From assembly GCA_965659675.1 (NCBI GenBank), contig CBFHWY010000001.1:62001-126000 (forward strand): DNA of 64,000 nt, given 5' to 3'. The number at the start of each line of letters is the position of its first letter. The stretch's first letter is position 1. This DNA comes from CBFHWY01 sp965659675 (GTDB lineage Bacteria; Bacteroidota; Bacteroidia; Flavobacteriales_G; Salibacteraceae). Below are positions 1 through 8,354 of this stretch, one piece after another. A program made the translations under genes and the position numbers. The notes under the pieces are model-generated. The model was not told where the DNA came from. It saw only the letters and a list, made by a program, of their open reading frames with translations, and did not search any database.

Positions 1-377
1 GATTTGCAGCTGATCTTCGCGAGATTCAGAATCATGATTGCCTTGTACCTATGGTCAACTTTGCAAAGGACTTCAAGAGCGCAATAGAGATCGTAACTAT
101 TCAGGATGAGGTGGTTTATGCAAGCGAAGAAGAGGCCCTGGTTGGCTTGGAGATCCATGACATTCTTCGCGAAGTGAAACACAGTTTTGTGAGGAGAGAG
201 TCTGAAGATGTGATTGAAGGGATTGAGGCCTACATGCACGAAGAGAGCCCAGACCTTATGGTGCTTATTCCTAGAAAAACTAAATTCTGGGATAGGGTAT
301 TTAAGATCAGTGTAACTAAGAAAATCGCCTTACACGCTGATGTACCCTTACTTATCCTTAGAGATACCGGAGCTTAG
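1..377 (+). CDS. Universal stress protein (UspA family), 3' part only
   Basis: The reading frame is open from the left edge of the window, so the gene starts outside it and only about the last 125 residues are present. The C-terminal pattern 'DLMVLIPRKTKFWDRVFK' followed by 'VPLLILRD' matches the last helix and strand of UspA domains, as in the two-domain stress proteins common in Bacteroidota. These are cytoplasmic nucleotide-binding or signalling proteins; the nucleotide loop is degenerate or absent here (no GxxGS after the strand). The first in-frame ATG at 51 is probably internal. The last 30 bases overlap the end of the convergent DUF5777 gene. Confidence 0.7.
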   Translation, partial: FAADLREIQNHDCLVPMVNFAKDFKSAIEIVTIQDEVVYASEEEALVGLEIHDILREVKHSFVRRESEDVIEGIEAYMHEESPDLMVLIPRKTKFWDRVFKISVTKKIALHADVPLLILRDTGA

Positions 378-1259
378 ATCAAAGGTTCGGGTTATGTTGA
401 ACCCAAAGTGAATACCTCCCTGGCCCCAATTTCCAATAGTTTCAGAAATGAATCCGGTTTCAAACATAGACTGCGAGTTGGTGAATTGAAACTGAAATAC
501 GTGACCTCCAGTCTCTATTTCTACCCCAGCAGAGATCGAATGCTGCGGTTGTTGATTGTTGATCCTTGGCGTTGCATCAGTAGAACTCACTAAAAAGTAG
601 CCTTCACCTACCAGTGAAACCCAATCGGTGAGCTTAACACGACCACCCGTGCCAATAGCGAATATGTCGTTTTCATCATTGGCTTCAGGTACTAGATTCT
701 TGTGAACATGAGTAGGCATGATCTGCCAGGAGATCCTTTTATTGAACTTTCTCGCGATCAGTAACTGATTCGTATAACTCATTCTCGAGCTGAAATAGTT
801 TTCCCGGTCGGGGTTCGCCCAGCGCAAACTATTGATGTTGGCAGTACCCAAGTAGCTCATTGTAACTGGAGAACTTCCCTCTCCTGTGGCCTGGCGAAGC
901 AGCTTTACTTTTAGAAAGCCATCGTAGTTCTTTTGATAAGTGTTCCTGCCAACACCAACGGAGATCCTATCGTTGATCCCATAATCAAGCCCTACTCTGA
1001 TGGACGCCTGATCTAGTCCAAACATATCGTAGAACCCACCATTTACCTGACCAAAACGGTGAGAGATAATAAAAAGCATATTCTTCTTAGCGGGTTGCTC
1101 AACTGTATGACCATTGATGAGTCTAGGGGCTTTAAAGGTTGCGAATGTATAGGTCTTCTCCTGAGCTGTTTCCTCTTCGAGCATCGACATCAGGTCATCC
1201 TGTGCGACAAGTGGTATCGAAAAAAGTAGGCTTACTGTAATGAGATAAAGGGCTTTCAT
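348..1259 (-). CDS. DUF5777-family outer-membrane beta-barrel protein
   Basis: This 303-residue protein begins with a signal peptide (MKALYLITVSLLFSIPLVAQ). The rest consists of alternating amphipathic strands with many aromatic residues and ends in a short polar tail, which fits the DUF5777 barrel family of Bacteroidota. The start at 1259 is preferred over the upstream in-frame ATGs because it places the signal peptide at the N terminus. It lies two bases downstream of the stop of a haem c lipoprotein gene and is the third gene of a minus-strand set with two such lipoproteins. The family has no established function. From its neighbours I infer an envelope role linked to redox, possibly as a porin or scaffold. 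Confidence 0.75.
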   Translation of the reverse strand: MKALYLITVSLLFSIPLVAQDDLMSMLEEETAQEKTYTFATFKAPRLINGHTVEQPAKKNMLFIISHRFGQVNGGFYDMFGLDQASIRVGLDYGINDRISVGVGRNTYQKNYDGFLKVKLLRQATGEGSSPVTMSYLGTANINSLRWANPDRENYFSSRMSYTNQLLIARKFNKRISWQIMPTHVHKNLVPEANDENDIFAIGTGGRVKLTDWVSLVGEGYFLVSSTDATPRINNQQPQHSISAGVEIETGGHVFQFQFTNSQSMFETGFISETIGNWGQGGIHFGFNITRTFDLSSGISKDK

Positions 1260-1260
1260 C

Positions 1261-1665
1261 TTAATTGTTTTTCGCGCCCTCATTGATCCAGGCTTCAATT
1301 TTGTTTATTTCACACTCTTCGAGCTGAGCGCCACCCTTTGGCATTGGAGAATAGCCCGCTTCGTGTTTAATTGCTCCAAAGAATCGCGCTTGATTATTCG
1401 CAACATAACTCGATAGATTCGCATGACCTTCAAGGCTGATTCCGGCACCGGCTACCTGTGATTGGGCGTTGCTGTGACAGCCATAACAGTTTGCACTCAA
1501 AATAAGCTCAACCTCTTCTTTATATTCCACTCGTAGTGTATCACAGGGTGCTTCAACAGGGTACAACAGCTCTTCTTTGTCGTAATAACAGGATGAAGCG
1601 GTTGAAAACACTGCAAGGCAGCTTCCCATAACAAGAATTGATTTAATTGTTCGGAGCACCATCAT
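1261..1665 (-). CDS. Small mono-haem cytochrome c-like lipoprotein
   Basis: This 134-residue protein has a hydrophobic leader and a lipobox-like STASSC, so it is probably a lipidated periplasmic or outer-membrane protein. One haem c attachment site, CYGCH, lies at residues 60-64, and a probable distal methionine ligand sits in 'SPMPKGG' near residue 108, in the order expected for class I cytochrome c. The C-terminal 'IEAWINEGA' is typical of the cytochrome domains found in Bacteroidota and Planctomycetes lipoproteins. The start overlaps the upstream dihaem gene by 23 bases, which suggests translational coupling. An alternative ATG lies one codon downstream. It is likely an electron carrier; the partner is unknown. 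Confidence 0.8.
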   Translation of the reverse strand: MMVLRTIKSILVMGSCLAVFSTASSCYYDKEELLYPVEAPCDTLRVEYKEEVELILSANCYGCHSNAQSQVAGAGISLEGHANLSSYVANNQARFFGAIKHEAGYSPMPKGGAQLEECEINKIEAWINEGAKNN

Positions 1666-2365
1666 CTATCCATTTTAAAAATTTGTTCAATTCACAATCG
1701 GGTAAGGCGCTGCCTTGTGGCATCAAAGAAACCCCATTGATGCCTAAAATAGCGTCACGCACTTTTCCGGTATCAACATGTGATTTAAGGCTGGTATAGT
1801 CAGCTAATACAACACCTTTTTGCGCGGATGCACCAGAGTGACAGCCCTGACAGTAAGTGCTTATGATCGTACTTATGTCATTTGAGTAGCTCACAGAACT
1901 TGTATCACAAAAGTCTGGCTGACACTCGTTGTATTCAGCACCTTGAGTGATCCAATCAAAAAAGAGTTGTTTTTGAGTATTGCTCAATGGACTTCCGCTG
2001 AGTGGCATTTCATTGTCTTCGATGACATCATAGATCCTCGATTTATCTGGATCTCCAGAAACCAACAGATTAGATCTGTCTGAATTTAAAATGGCGTCAT
2101 ATGAGCTGAGGTCCACTCCATCTGAGTTTGTTGCCGCGTCATGACAACCGCTATAGGCACAACTGTTTTGTAGAATGGGGAAGATGTCGTTAACAAAGTA
2201 GACCTTGTTAGGGTCGCAGGTACTGTCTACCTTTAATTCAGTGATAACTGTACTATCCATTGGATCCATTGGATCAACAGGGTCTTCCTCGGGTGTAGTT
2301 GGTAAATCATGCTTACAGGCAAAGGCCAAAAGAATAGCGCATGCGGCATAAAAAAGAGGTCTCAT
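1643..2365 (-). CDS. Di-haem cytochrome c-like lipoprotein with one CX4CH site
   Basis: This 240-residue protein has a signal sequence ending in the lipobox LAFAC, then an acidic, Pro/Asp/Met-rich linker (residues about 22-38) and two similar cytochrome-like domains. The first has C69-x4-C74-H75 instead of the usual CX2CH, with a candidate axial Met in 'NEMPLSG'. The second has C172-Q-G-C175-H176 and Met in 'SLMPQG'. Both domains end in a 'W-I-x-x-GA' helix like that of the downstream mono-haem protein, so all three domains probably arose by duplication. It is the first gene of the set. It likely transfers electrons in the periplasm or at the cell surface; donor and acceptor are not visible. 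Confidence 0.8.
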   Translation of the reverse strand: MRPLFYAACAILLAFACKHDLPTTPEEDPVDPMDPMDSTVITELKVDSTCDPNKVYFVNDIFPILQNSCAYSGCHDAATNSDGVDLSSYDAILNSDRSNLLVSGDPDKSRIYDVIEDNEMPLSGSPLSNTQKQLFFDWITQGAEYNECQPDFCDTSSVSYSNDISTIISTYCQGCHSGASAQKGVVLADYTSLKSHVDTGKVRDAILGINGVSLMPQGSALPDCELNKFLKWIDDGAPNN

Positions 2366-2443
2366 AGGCTCAAAATCTTACCAAGACTACGCATAAATTA
2401 CCTAAAGGGTTTAGTGCAAAATCAAAAATAATTTGAAGTATGC

Positions 2444-3124
2444 TTAGAAAAGAGCAAGGTTTATTCCTGCGCTAAAGGGGTAAAGCTCAAGTCCTTTTCC
2501 TTCATGAAAGAAACTCGTGAACTGATAAGCTCCATAGAGCGACACTTTGCCATAGCCCACTCTGAAAGTAGCGAGCCCTCTGACTCTTGAAGTATTTGGA
2601 TATCGCGTATCAATGTATCTGTAGCCATCTTTATCGATCAGCTTGTCTCTAGAGTTGATTCTGAAACCAAGCTTAGCTCCTACGGCGACTTTCCATGGGT
2701 GCTTTCCTTCATCAGGTTGGCTTCTGAAGCGAAGCTCAACGGGAAGTTCTAAATAGTTTGTCGTAAAACGAGAACGTTTGATGTTGCTAATGGTCGTATC
2801 GATAGGCTCAAAGGTGCTGTAAGTACCTTGTGTTGTATCCAGATTAACAACATTGGCATCAGTGTAGAAGTGCATACTCGATACCCCCAAACCAACACCT
2901 ATACTGATGGGCGCTTTTTGGCTCATGATGTGATCGTACATCAGGGCAAAATCAAAGCCATGAGAGTAGAAGCGCTGTTTGAACTGGCCCTGGGCATTGG
3001 TCAGATAATTATAATTGAGGTTTATCATTGCCATATCCATTCGCTCACGTTTCTTTTTTTCCTGAGCAAAACCCGAAAGGCTTACTGCGAAAATCAATGT
3101 TGAAATTAGAAGAATGGATCTCAT
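2444..3124 (-). CDS. Outer-membrane beta-barrel protein (PorT/OMP_b-brl-like)
   Basis: This 226-residue protein has the signal peptide MRSILLISTLIFAVSLSGFAQ followed by alternating strands; the end 'LELYPFSAGINLALF' closes with a terminal Phe as in outer-membrane barrels. The start at 3124 places the leader at the N terminus; the in-frame extension to 3169 lacks leader features. The size and the 'LELPVELRFR' segment resemble the small eight-stranded barrels often annotated as PorT-family or outer-membrane protein beta-barrel domain in Bacteroidota. There is no clear operon link: the next minus-strand gene begins 78 bases downstream. The function is unknown. Confidence 0.7.
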   Translation of the reverse strand: MRSILLISTLIFAVSLSGFAQEKKKRERMDMAMINLNYNYLTNAQGQFKQRFYSHGFDFALMYDHIMSQKAPISIGVGLGVSSMHFYTDANVVNLDTTQGTYSTFEPIDTTISNIKRSRFTTNYLELPVELRFRSQPDEGKHPWKVAVGAKLGFRINSRDKLIDKDGYRYIDTRYPNTSRVRGLATFRVGYGKVSLYGAYQFTSFFHEGKGLELYPFSAGINLALF

Positions 3125-3233
3125 GAATTTGCTTTTGTGTCGCAAAAATAGCAGGATAAAGCTTGTCATTTCAATAAGTCATCTATATCTCAGGCAACCA
3201 AACGAAATATTATTCGTCTAAGTATATATACAC

Positions 3234-3241
3234 GATATTTG
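3234..3241 (+). promoter_or_regulatory. Weak -7 box (GATATTTG), 5 nt before ATG
   Basis: The sequence GATATTTG differs from the Bacteroidota TAnnTTTG consensus at the first position. It ends 5 bases before the ATG at 3247, the same geometry as several other genes in the window. Confidence 0.35.
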
Positions 3242-3246
3242 TGTTC

Positions 3247-5799
3247 ATGAAAAAGCTCCTTTTTACAGCCCTTATCGCGCTAACAGGTTCATCTGTATTC
3301 GCTCAGTTAAATGCCGATTGGCGCTACTTTGATTCCATTCCAGTGATCAACATGAATGGAGACACACTGAACGACCCATGGGTTGGAGGGTTCAATAACC
3401 CCCAGTTTTCTACCATTGACATGAACAACGATGGTAAGGAAGATCTCTTTGTTTTTGAAAGAGATGGCAATCAGGTTAAAACATTCATCAATGTGGGATC
3501 GCCTGGAGTAGCTGCTTTTAAATACGACCCACAGTATGAGGAGCAGTTCCCTGAACTATTCAATTTCGCCCTACTGAGAGATTATAATAACGACGGCAAA
3601 AAAGACATCTTTTTCTATTATCACCCCGGAATAGGAGTATATAAGAATGTGAGCAATGGAAATGGTTTGGAGTGGGAACAGCAGTGCTATTTTAAGGATT
3701 TCTACGGTGTTCCTCAATGCTATATCACAATGTATTACGGTCCACAAAAATTCCGCTCACAGGTATACACAATACCTGATGACATCCCTGCCTTTGATGA
3801 TTTGGATGGAGATGGCGACATCGATATCCTATCCTTCAGTGTTCAGGGCAGTACAATTGACTATTACAAGAATATTAGCACCAATCCGGATACACTCGAT
3901 TTTGCCCTGTGCACGCAGTGTTGGGGGAATTTTTATGAATCATCTATCTCAAACGATATTGTTTTAGGTTTCTACTGCAATGATTCAGGAACATGTGCGG
4001 AGATCCCATTACCCAAAGATGACCCTAAGCCTATAGAAAAAAGCGGAAGGGCAAAAAGACATGCTGGCTCTACAGTTCTGACCTTTGACCGAGATGCTGA
4101 TGGCGACAAAGAAGTATTACTGGGCGATATAAGCTTTCCTAATATGGTGTTAGGTCAGAATGGAGGAGACGCAACCAGAGCGAGGATCACCTCTTATGCC
4201 AGGAACTTTCCTACAAATCAAGATTCGGTCGATCTGGACATTTTTCCTGCCGCCTTTTTTGAGGATATCAATAATGATAATGTAAAAGATCTCATTGTGG
4301 CACCAAATGCTGTGTTGGAGTCTGAGAACCATAAAAATGTGTGGTATTACGAAAACACTCGCGCAACAAATCGACCGAATTTCGTGCTGCAAAGCAGAAC
4401 TTTTTTGAGTGGAGACATGATAGACCTCGGAAGTGGAAGTGCCCCTGTTTTCTTTGATGTGAATGGAGACTCATTACTAGACCTTCTTGTAGGGAATTCT
4501 GGATATTATCGCCGCGCCAGCGCCTTTCCGGCGGGCCTTGCATATTTTGAAAACACGGGTATTTATACCGATTCCACGATCTATCCGATCTTTACTTTGA
4601 GAGACACAAACTACCTGAATATTTTTGATGACTCACTTGGTGCTGTACAACCAACGATGTCTGATATAGATGCTGATGGCGACCTTGATATGATCCTTGG
4701 TGATCGGGCTGGAAAGATCCATTTTTATGAAAACAGAGCAGCTAATCCCGGGGATTCCGCACTATTTGTCAAGAGCCCATCCTGGGATACTGTAGTAGAT
4801 GTAGGCTCATGGGCAACCCCTTATTTCTTCGATGTTGATGGAGATGGAGACCTTGACCTATTATCTGGAGAACGCTATGGAAGCCTGGTTTTCTACCTCA
4901 ATCAGGGCGACAGTGCTAACCCATCCTTCAGCAATAGTTTTAAAATGTCCAACTGGGGAGGGGTGATCCATCAGGATATTCTCGGTGACGGATTTAGTCA
5001 GCCATACCTCGTGAAGCTGGATACTGCAGGAAATATTGCAAATGATACGACCCCGGGAAGTACTTACCTTTTCGTTGGAAATATCGACGGAAACATTTAT
5101 GTCTACAATAATATTGATGGGAACATCTTTGGAAACTTTAATGTGGCAGACACCTTGCTGCTGTCTTCGAGTAAGAGTACGATTAGTGGAGCTGACCTTA
5201 ACAGAAACGGAAAGCTAGACCTGATCATCGGACAACAAACGGGTGGGCTTGAAGTCTTGCTACAAGGAAGAGGATTTCAACTGCCAACACCACCTGCTTC
5301 ATATGACTTGACAATCACAGTGGAAACAGACTCTGGTTGGATCATGCCCAATGCCACGGTGGACCTCGAGGGAACAATACGAGTTTCCGATTCACTTGGA
5401 AAAGTGTACTACCAGGGACTAAGCCCTGATACCTTTAACTGGACAGCATCAGGAAGTATTCTTGGAGTCAATTACCAGGGGGCTGATAGTATCATTGTGA
5501 ATTCAGATACCAATGTGACGATCACTTTGAGCCCAATTCTTGGCGCAACTGAAATAGATGAACAGAATAGCATCAGAGTATATCCCAACCCGGCAAGAGA
5601 TCAATTGGTCGTAGCAGGCCTGACTTCTGGAGGTTCATATCTTGAGCTTAGAGACTTAAGTGGACGTCTTATTGTGGCGGAGCAAACGCGATCTGTATCG
5701 AGCCAATTGGATGTTTCTGATATTAGCAGTGGGATATATATTCTACGGGTAAGGTCTGGTAAGTCTGAGAGCTATCACAATGTTGTGATCGCGGAATGA
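3247..5799 (+). CDS. Secreted FG-GAP/VCBS-repeat protein with T9SS type A sorting domain
   Basis: This 850-residue protein has the signal peptide MKKLLFTALIALTGSSVFAQ, so ATG 3247 is preferred over the GTG at 3241. Repeated Asp-rich calcium-binding motifs (DMNNDGKEDLFVF, DLDGDGDIDILSF, DVDGDGDLDLLSG) define an FG-GAP/VCBS beta-propeller covering most of the chain. A short Ig-like or carboxypeptidase-regulatory-like domain follows at about residues 680-760. The last ~75 residues, starting 'IRVYPNPARDQLVV' and ending 'GIYILRVRSGKSE...VVIAE', are a type A T9SS C-terminal sorting signal. It should therefore be exported and attached at the cell surface or released. The propeller suggests adhesion or ligand binding; no catalytic motif was seen. 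Confidence 0.9.
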   Translation: MKKLLFTALIALTGSSVFAQLNADWRYFDSIPVINMNGDTLNDPWVGGFNNPQFSTIDMNNDGKEDLFVFERDGNQVKTFINVGSPGVAAFKYDPQYEEQFPELFNFALLRDYNNDGKKDIFFYYHPGIGVYKNVSNGNGLEWEQQCYFKDFYGVPQCYITMYYGPQKFRSQVYTIPDDIPAFDDLDGDGDIDILSFSVQGSTIDYYKNISTNPDTLDFALCTQCWGNFYESSISNDIVLGFYCNDSGTCAEIPLPKDDPKPIEKSGRAKRHAGSTVLTFDRDADGDKEVLLGDISFPNMVLGQNGGDATRARITSYARNFPTNQDSVDLDIFPAAFFEDINNDNVKDLIVAPNAVLESENHKNVWYYENTRATNRPNFVLQSRTFLSGDMIDLGSGSAPVFFDVNGDSLLDLLVGNSGYYRRASAFPAGLAYFENTGIYTDSTIYPIFTLRDTNYLNIFDDSLGAVQPTMSDIDADGDLDMILGDRAGKIHFYENRAANPGDSALFVKSPSWDTVVDVGSWATPYFFDVDGDGDLDLLSGERYGSLVFYLNQGDSANPSFSNSFKMSNWGGVIHQDILGDGFSQPYLVKLDTAGNIANDTTPGSTYLFVGNIDGNIYVYNNIDGNIFGNFNVADTLLLSSSKSTISGADLNRNGKLDLIIGQQTGGLEVLLQGRGFQLPTPPASYDLTITVETDSGWIMPNATVDLEGTIRVSDSLGKVYYQGLSPDTFNWTASGSILGVNYQGADSIIVNSDTNVTITLSPILGATEIDEQNSIRVYPNPARDQLVVAGLTSGGSYLELRDLSGRLIVAEQTRSVSSQLDVSDISSGIYILRVRSGKSESYHNVVIAE

Positions 5800-5840
5800 T
5801 TTCATTCGGGTTTCACACCATTTTCTGAAGATCAGTTTTT

Positions 5841-5848
5841 TACATTTG
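5841..5848 (+). promoter_or_regulatory. -7 box TACATTTG of the exonuclease gene
   Basis: Exact TAnnTTTG match ending 4 bases before the ATG at 5853, so transcription would start at or very near the start codon. No good TTG was found about 20 bases upstream. Confidence 0.5.
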
Positions 5849-5852
5849 AATT

Positions 5853-6569
5853 ATGCCAGCACCAGTGGACTATTCAAATCTATTGTTCCTTGATATCGAA
5901 ACGGTAAGTCAGTATCCTGAATATGAAAAAGCCGGGGAAAAAGAAAAAGAATATTGGGATAAGAAGTGGTCCGTACTCAATCGGAATAAGGAGGAAGAAT
6001 CCAATGGATATGACAGAGCAGGTATCTATGCTGAATTTGGGAAGATCGTATGTATTTCTGTTGGCTACGTTCATTCCAAGGATTCAGAAGAGCATGCCCG
6101 AATAAAATCCTTTGCTTCAAAGGATGAAACTGAGCTACTCAAAGAATTTGCCAAACTGCTGGAACAAAATTATTCTGGCTATGATGCTAGACTCTGTGCT
6201 CATAATGGAAAAGAATTCGATTTTCCATATATCGCCAGACGAATGATGATAAACGGGATCAGACTTCCTAAGCTTCTCGACATTGCGGGAAAAAAGCCCT
6301 GGGAGATCCCGCATTTGGATACTATGGAAATGTGGAAGTTTGGCGATTGGAAAAGCTTCACTTCGCTGGATCTACTAACTCATATTTTTGATGTTCCCAG
6401 CCCCAAAGGCGATATTGATGGTAGCATGGTCTCGAAAGTATTTTGGCAGGAAGATGACCTGGATCGAATCGTGAAGTATTGCCAAAAGGACGTCCTCGCC
6501 TTAATTCAGGTTTTCAGGAAGATGCACTACCAGGAACTGATCCCTGACTCTCATGTCGAGGAGTTGTAA
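5853..6569 (+). CDS. PolB-like 3'-5' exonuclease (RNase H fold)
   Basis: This 238-residue cytoplasmic protein carries the DEDDy exonuclease motifs in order: ExoI 'LFLDIETV' near residue 13, ExoII 'AHNGKEFDFPYIARR' in the middle, and ExoIII 'YCQKDVLALIQVF' near residue 210 with the Tyr-x3-Asp pattern. This matches the stand-alone 'predicted 3'-5' exonuclease related to PolB' family (PF10108). It probably degrades single-stranded DNA or trims 3' ends in repair; the substrate is not known. The 3' end overlaps the convergent lycopene cyclase gene by 56 bases, and a -7 box lies immediately upstream. Confidence 0.85.
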   Translation: MPAPVDYSNLLFLDIETVSQYPEYEKAGEKEKEYWDKKWSVLNRNKEEESNGYDRAGIYAEFGKIVCISVGYVHSKDSEEHARIKSFASKDETELLKEFAKLLEQNYSGYDARLCAHNGKEFDFPYIARRMMINGIRLPKLLDIAGKKPWEIPHLDTMEMWKFGDWKSFTSLDLLTHIFDVPSPKGDIDGSMVSKVFWQEDDLDRIVKYCQKDVLALIQVFRKMHYQELIPDSHVEEL

Positions 6570-7236
6570 ATAACTTGTAAAGGACCAGGGTTCCGAAGAT
6601 CAAAGACATTCCATAAAAGCTGTCTTCCACTGGAATGCTTCCCATTCTTATACCGAGGTTCTCCATATCGTTATACCATACAACCTGCTCTTCAATAAGA
6701 GAGCCAGTGAGAATTCCATTGATCAGAAAGAAACCCGGAAGAACGATAAGGTAGGTTCTAAAAAGCCCACGCAATAATTTTGGAAAGAATCCAGCGAGCA
6801 GAACTAAGAGAGCACCATTTACTGTCAATGCCGCGACGGTGTATGCTTTATCTGGAAACGAAAAGGCTATGGCCAGGTTGAATCCACCAACAAACATCGC
6901 AGCAAAGCGAGTCACGATCAATTTTGGCTCCCACTTGACAAAATAATTCAGTACTTCATAGAGAAACACAGAAGCATAAGGAATGGTCAAAAAGAAAAGC
7001 ACTTCTTCAATGGGTAAACTTCCGAGGTAAAGGCCACTCAGGTAACGTTCATTAAAGCCCCAAATACCGGCCTGGGTAAAGAATTCATCCCAAATCAAAA
7101 AAGCTATGGCCACTGGAAGGTTGGCTAAAATGAAATACCTGAACTTTCCAATGAAATGGATCTTAGGTTCAAAGCTTCGGATCAGTGGAACTGAAATGGT
7201 GAATAGGTTAAGGGCGAGGTAGAGATAGTTTTCCAT
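6514..7236 (-). CDS. crtY: Lycopene cyclase, fused CrtYcd type
   Basis: This 240-residue integral membrane protein has about six to seven hydrophobic segments and two copies of the lycopene cyclase domain, corresponding to fused CrtYc and CrtYd. Diagnostic motifs are 'LPIEEVLFFLTIPY' in the first half and 'SIPVEDSFYGMSLIFG' in the second; 'WDEFFTQAGIWGFNERY' precedes the first. It cyclises psi ends of lycopene or monocyclic precursors to beta rings in the membrane. It is the last gene of the carotenoid operon, 6 bases after crtZ. The assignment as a CrtYcd-type cyclase is firm; whether it makes mono- or bicyclic products cannot be read from sequence. Confidence 0.9.
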   Translation of the reverse strand: MENYLYLALNLFTISVPLIRSFEPKIHFIGKFRYFILANLPVAIAFLIWDEFFTQAGIWGFNERYLSGLYLGSLPIEEVLFFLTIPYASVFLYEVLNYFVKWEPKLIVTRFAAMFVGGFNLAIAFSFPDKAYTVAALTVNGALLVLLAGFFPKLLRGLFRTYLIVLPGFFLINGILTGSLIEEQVVWYNDMENLGIRMGSIPVEDSFYGMSLIFGTLVLYKLFTTPRHESQGSVPGSASS

Positions 7237-7242
7237 TCGAAA

Positions 7243-7716
7243 TTACTGGCTTTTATTGTTTCGCTCAATGGCATCTCGATAGTACCTAGGCGGTACAAGC
7301 AGCATCCCAAAACACTCTCCATCTTCTTTACCCTTGTGTTTGTGATGGGTATTGTGAGCCCTTATTATCGCCCTTAAATATGGATGACGAATATTCTTGA
7401 ACCAGTTGAAGCGTCGGTGAATCAAGACATCGTGTACCAGAAAATAACAGATCCCATAGGCAAGAATACCGAAACCAAAAGCCACCCTCCAGTCGCCTCC
7501 AGCCATTGAACCGAACATAATGAACAACCAGCTTGGGATGGCGAAGATGAGAAAGAAGGCATCGTTCTTTTCAAAGAAACCAGGCCTACTTACATGATGG
7601 TCCTCATGAAGATACCAAAGCAGGCCATGCATGATGTACTTGTGGGCAAACCAGGCCATGAACTCCATGAAAAAGAAGCTAAATAAAAAGACCGATATGT
7701 GCAGAATCAAATTCAT
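7243..7716 (-). CDS. crtZ: Beta-carotene 3-hydroxylase
   Basis: This 157-residue protein belongs to the non-haem di-iron fatty acid hydroxylase superfamily. The histidine clusters 'HKYIMH', 'HEDHH', 'HDVLIHRR' and 'HNTHHKH' are in the order expected for CrtZ and bind the two irons. Three to four hydrophobic segments place it in the inner membrane. It adds 3-hydroxyl groups to beta rings, giving zeaxanthin-type ends. The start overlaps the stop of the upstream CruF-like gene by 4 bases (ATGA), and the cyclase gene follows after 6 bases, so one transcript is likely. Confidence 0.92.
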   Translation of the reverse strand: MNLILHISVFLFSFFFMEFMAWFAHKYIMHGLLWYLHEDHHVSRPGFFEKNDAFFLIFAIPSWLFIMFGSMAGGDWRVAFGFGILAYGICYFLVHDVLIHRRFNWFKNIRHPYLRAIIRAHNTHHKHKGKEDGECFGMLLVPPRYYRDAIERNNKSQ

Positions 7717-8354
7717 AGCAACGTGACTCTTAAGGATATAAAAAACACCAATTGTGTCAAAAATGTTCCTATTCCCAGGAGATTTCTTTCAAAGCTAAGT
7801 ATGTAATTCACAAAAAGGTGCAAAATAAATGATATCAGGAACCAGGCGGCATAATTTTGAAAAGGAATGATGCCGTTTTCCCAGGACCAATAGCCAAGTT
7901 CTACTGCGACGGGCTCCATGATAAAATCAAAGAGGGTCATGAATGTGGCCCCTAAAAAGGATGCCAGCAAAAGGTTTGAACTAATTCTTTGAGCAATATC
8001 GCGACTGCCATAGATCATTAATAACCACAAAAGTCCCAGCGTAAGCGGTACATCAAAAAGTTTCAAGCCCAGTACTTCACCGTATCCATAACTGCCAAAG
8101 AGTAAACCTGTGGCGACACCAATGACCTCGGAGAAGTACCCAACAAGGGCCACAACAGCAAAGCTGATGCTTACTCTTGGCCCCCACGACTTATGATTGG
8201 CAAGTAACAAAATACAGGTGATACTCAGGTTCACGGGTGTTAGCAGGTTGATCATCTCACGGCTGCCAGATAGGTTCAGGCCTACCACACCAACAAGGTG
8301 AAGGATCACGATCACCCCCAGAAGTATTTTTGGCTTAGATAGCAGGGACTTCAT
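7713..8354 (-). CDS. CruF-like carotenoid 1',2'-hydratase (COG2324)
   Basis: This 213-residue polytopic membrane protein has about six hydrophobic segments. Family signatures include 'YGEVLGLKLFDVPLTLG', 'MTLFDFIMEPVAVELGYWSW' and 'PFQNYAAWFLISF', which match the carotenoid biosynthesis family that includes CruF and bisanhydrobacterioruberin hydratase. The expected reaction is addition of water at the C-1',2' double bond of an acyclic psi end. It lies between the desaturase gene (20-base overlap) and crtZ (4-base overlap). Its presence is what separates this operon from a plain zeaxanthin cluster and suggests a monocyclic, tertiary-hydroxy carotenoid. No symbol is given because hydratase activity is inferred. 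Confidence 0.85.
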   Translation of the reverse strand: MKSLLSKPKILLGVIVILHLVGVVGLNLSGSREMINLLTPVNLSITCILLLANHKSWGPRVSISFAVVALVGYFSEVIGVATGLLFGSYGYGEVLGLKLFDVPLTLGLLWLLMIYGSRDIAQRISSNLLLASFLGATFMTLFDFIMEPVAVELGYWSWENGIIPFQNYAAWFLISFILHLFVNYILSFERNLLGIGTFLTQLVFFISLRVTLL

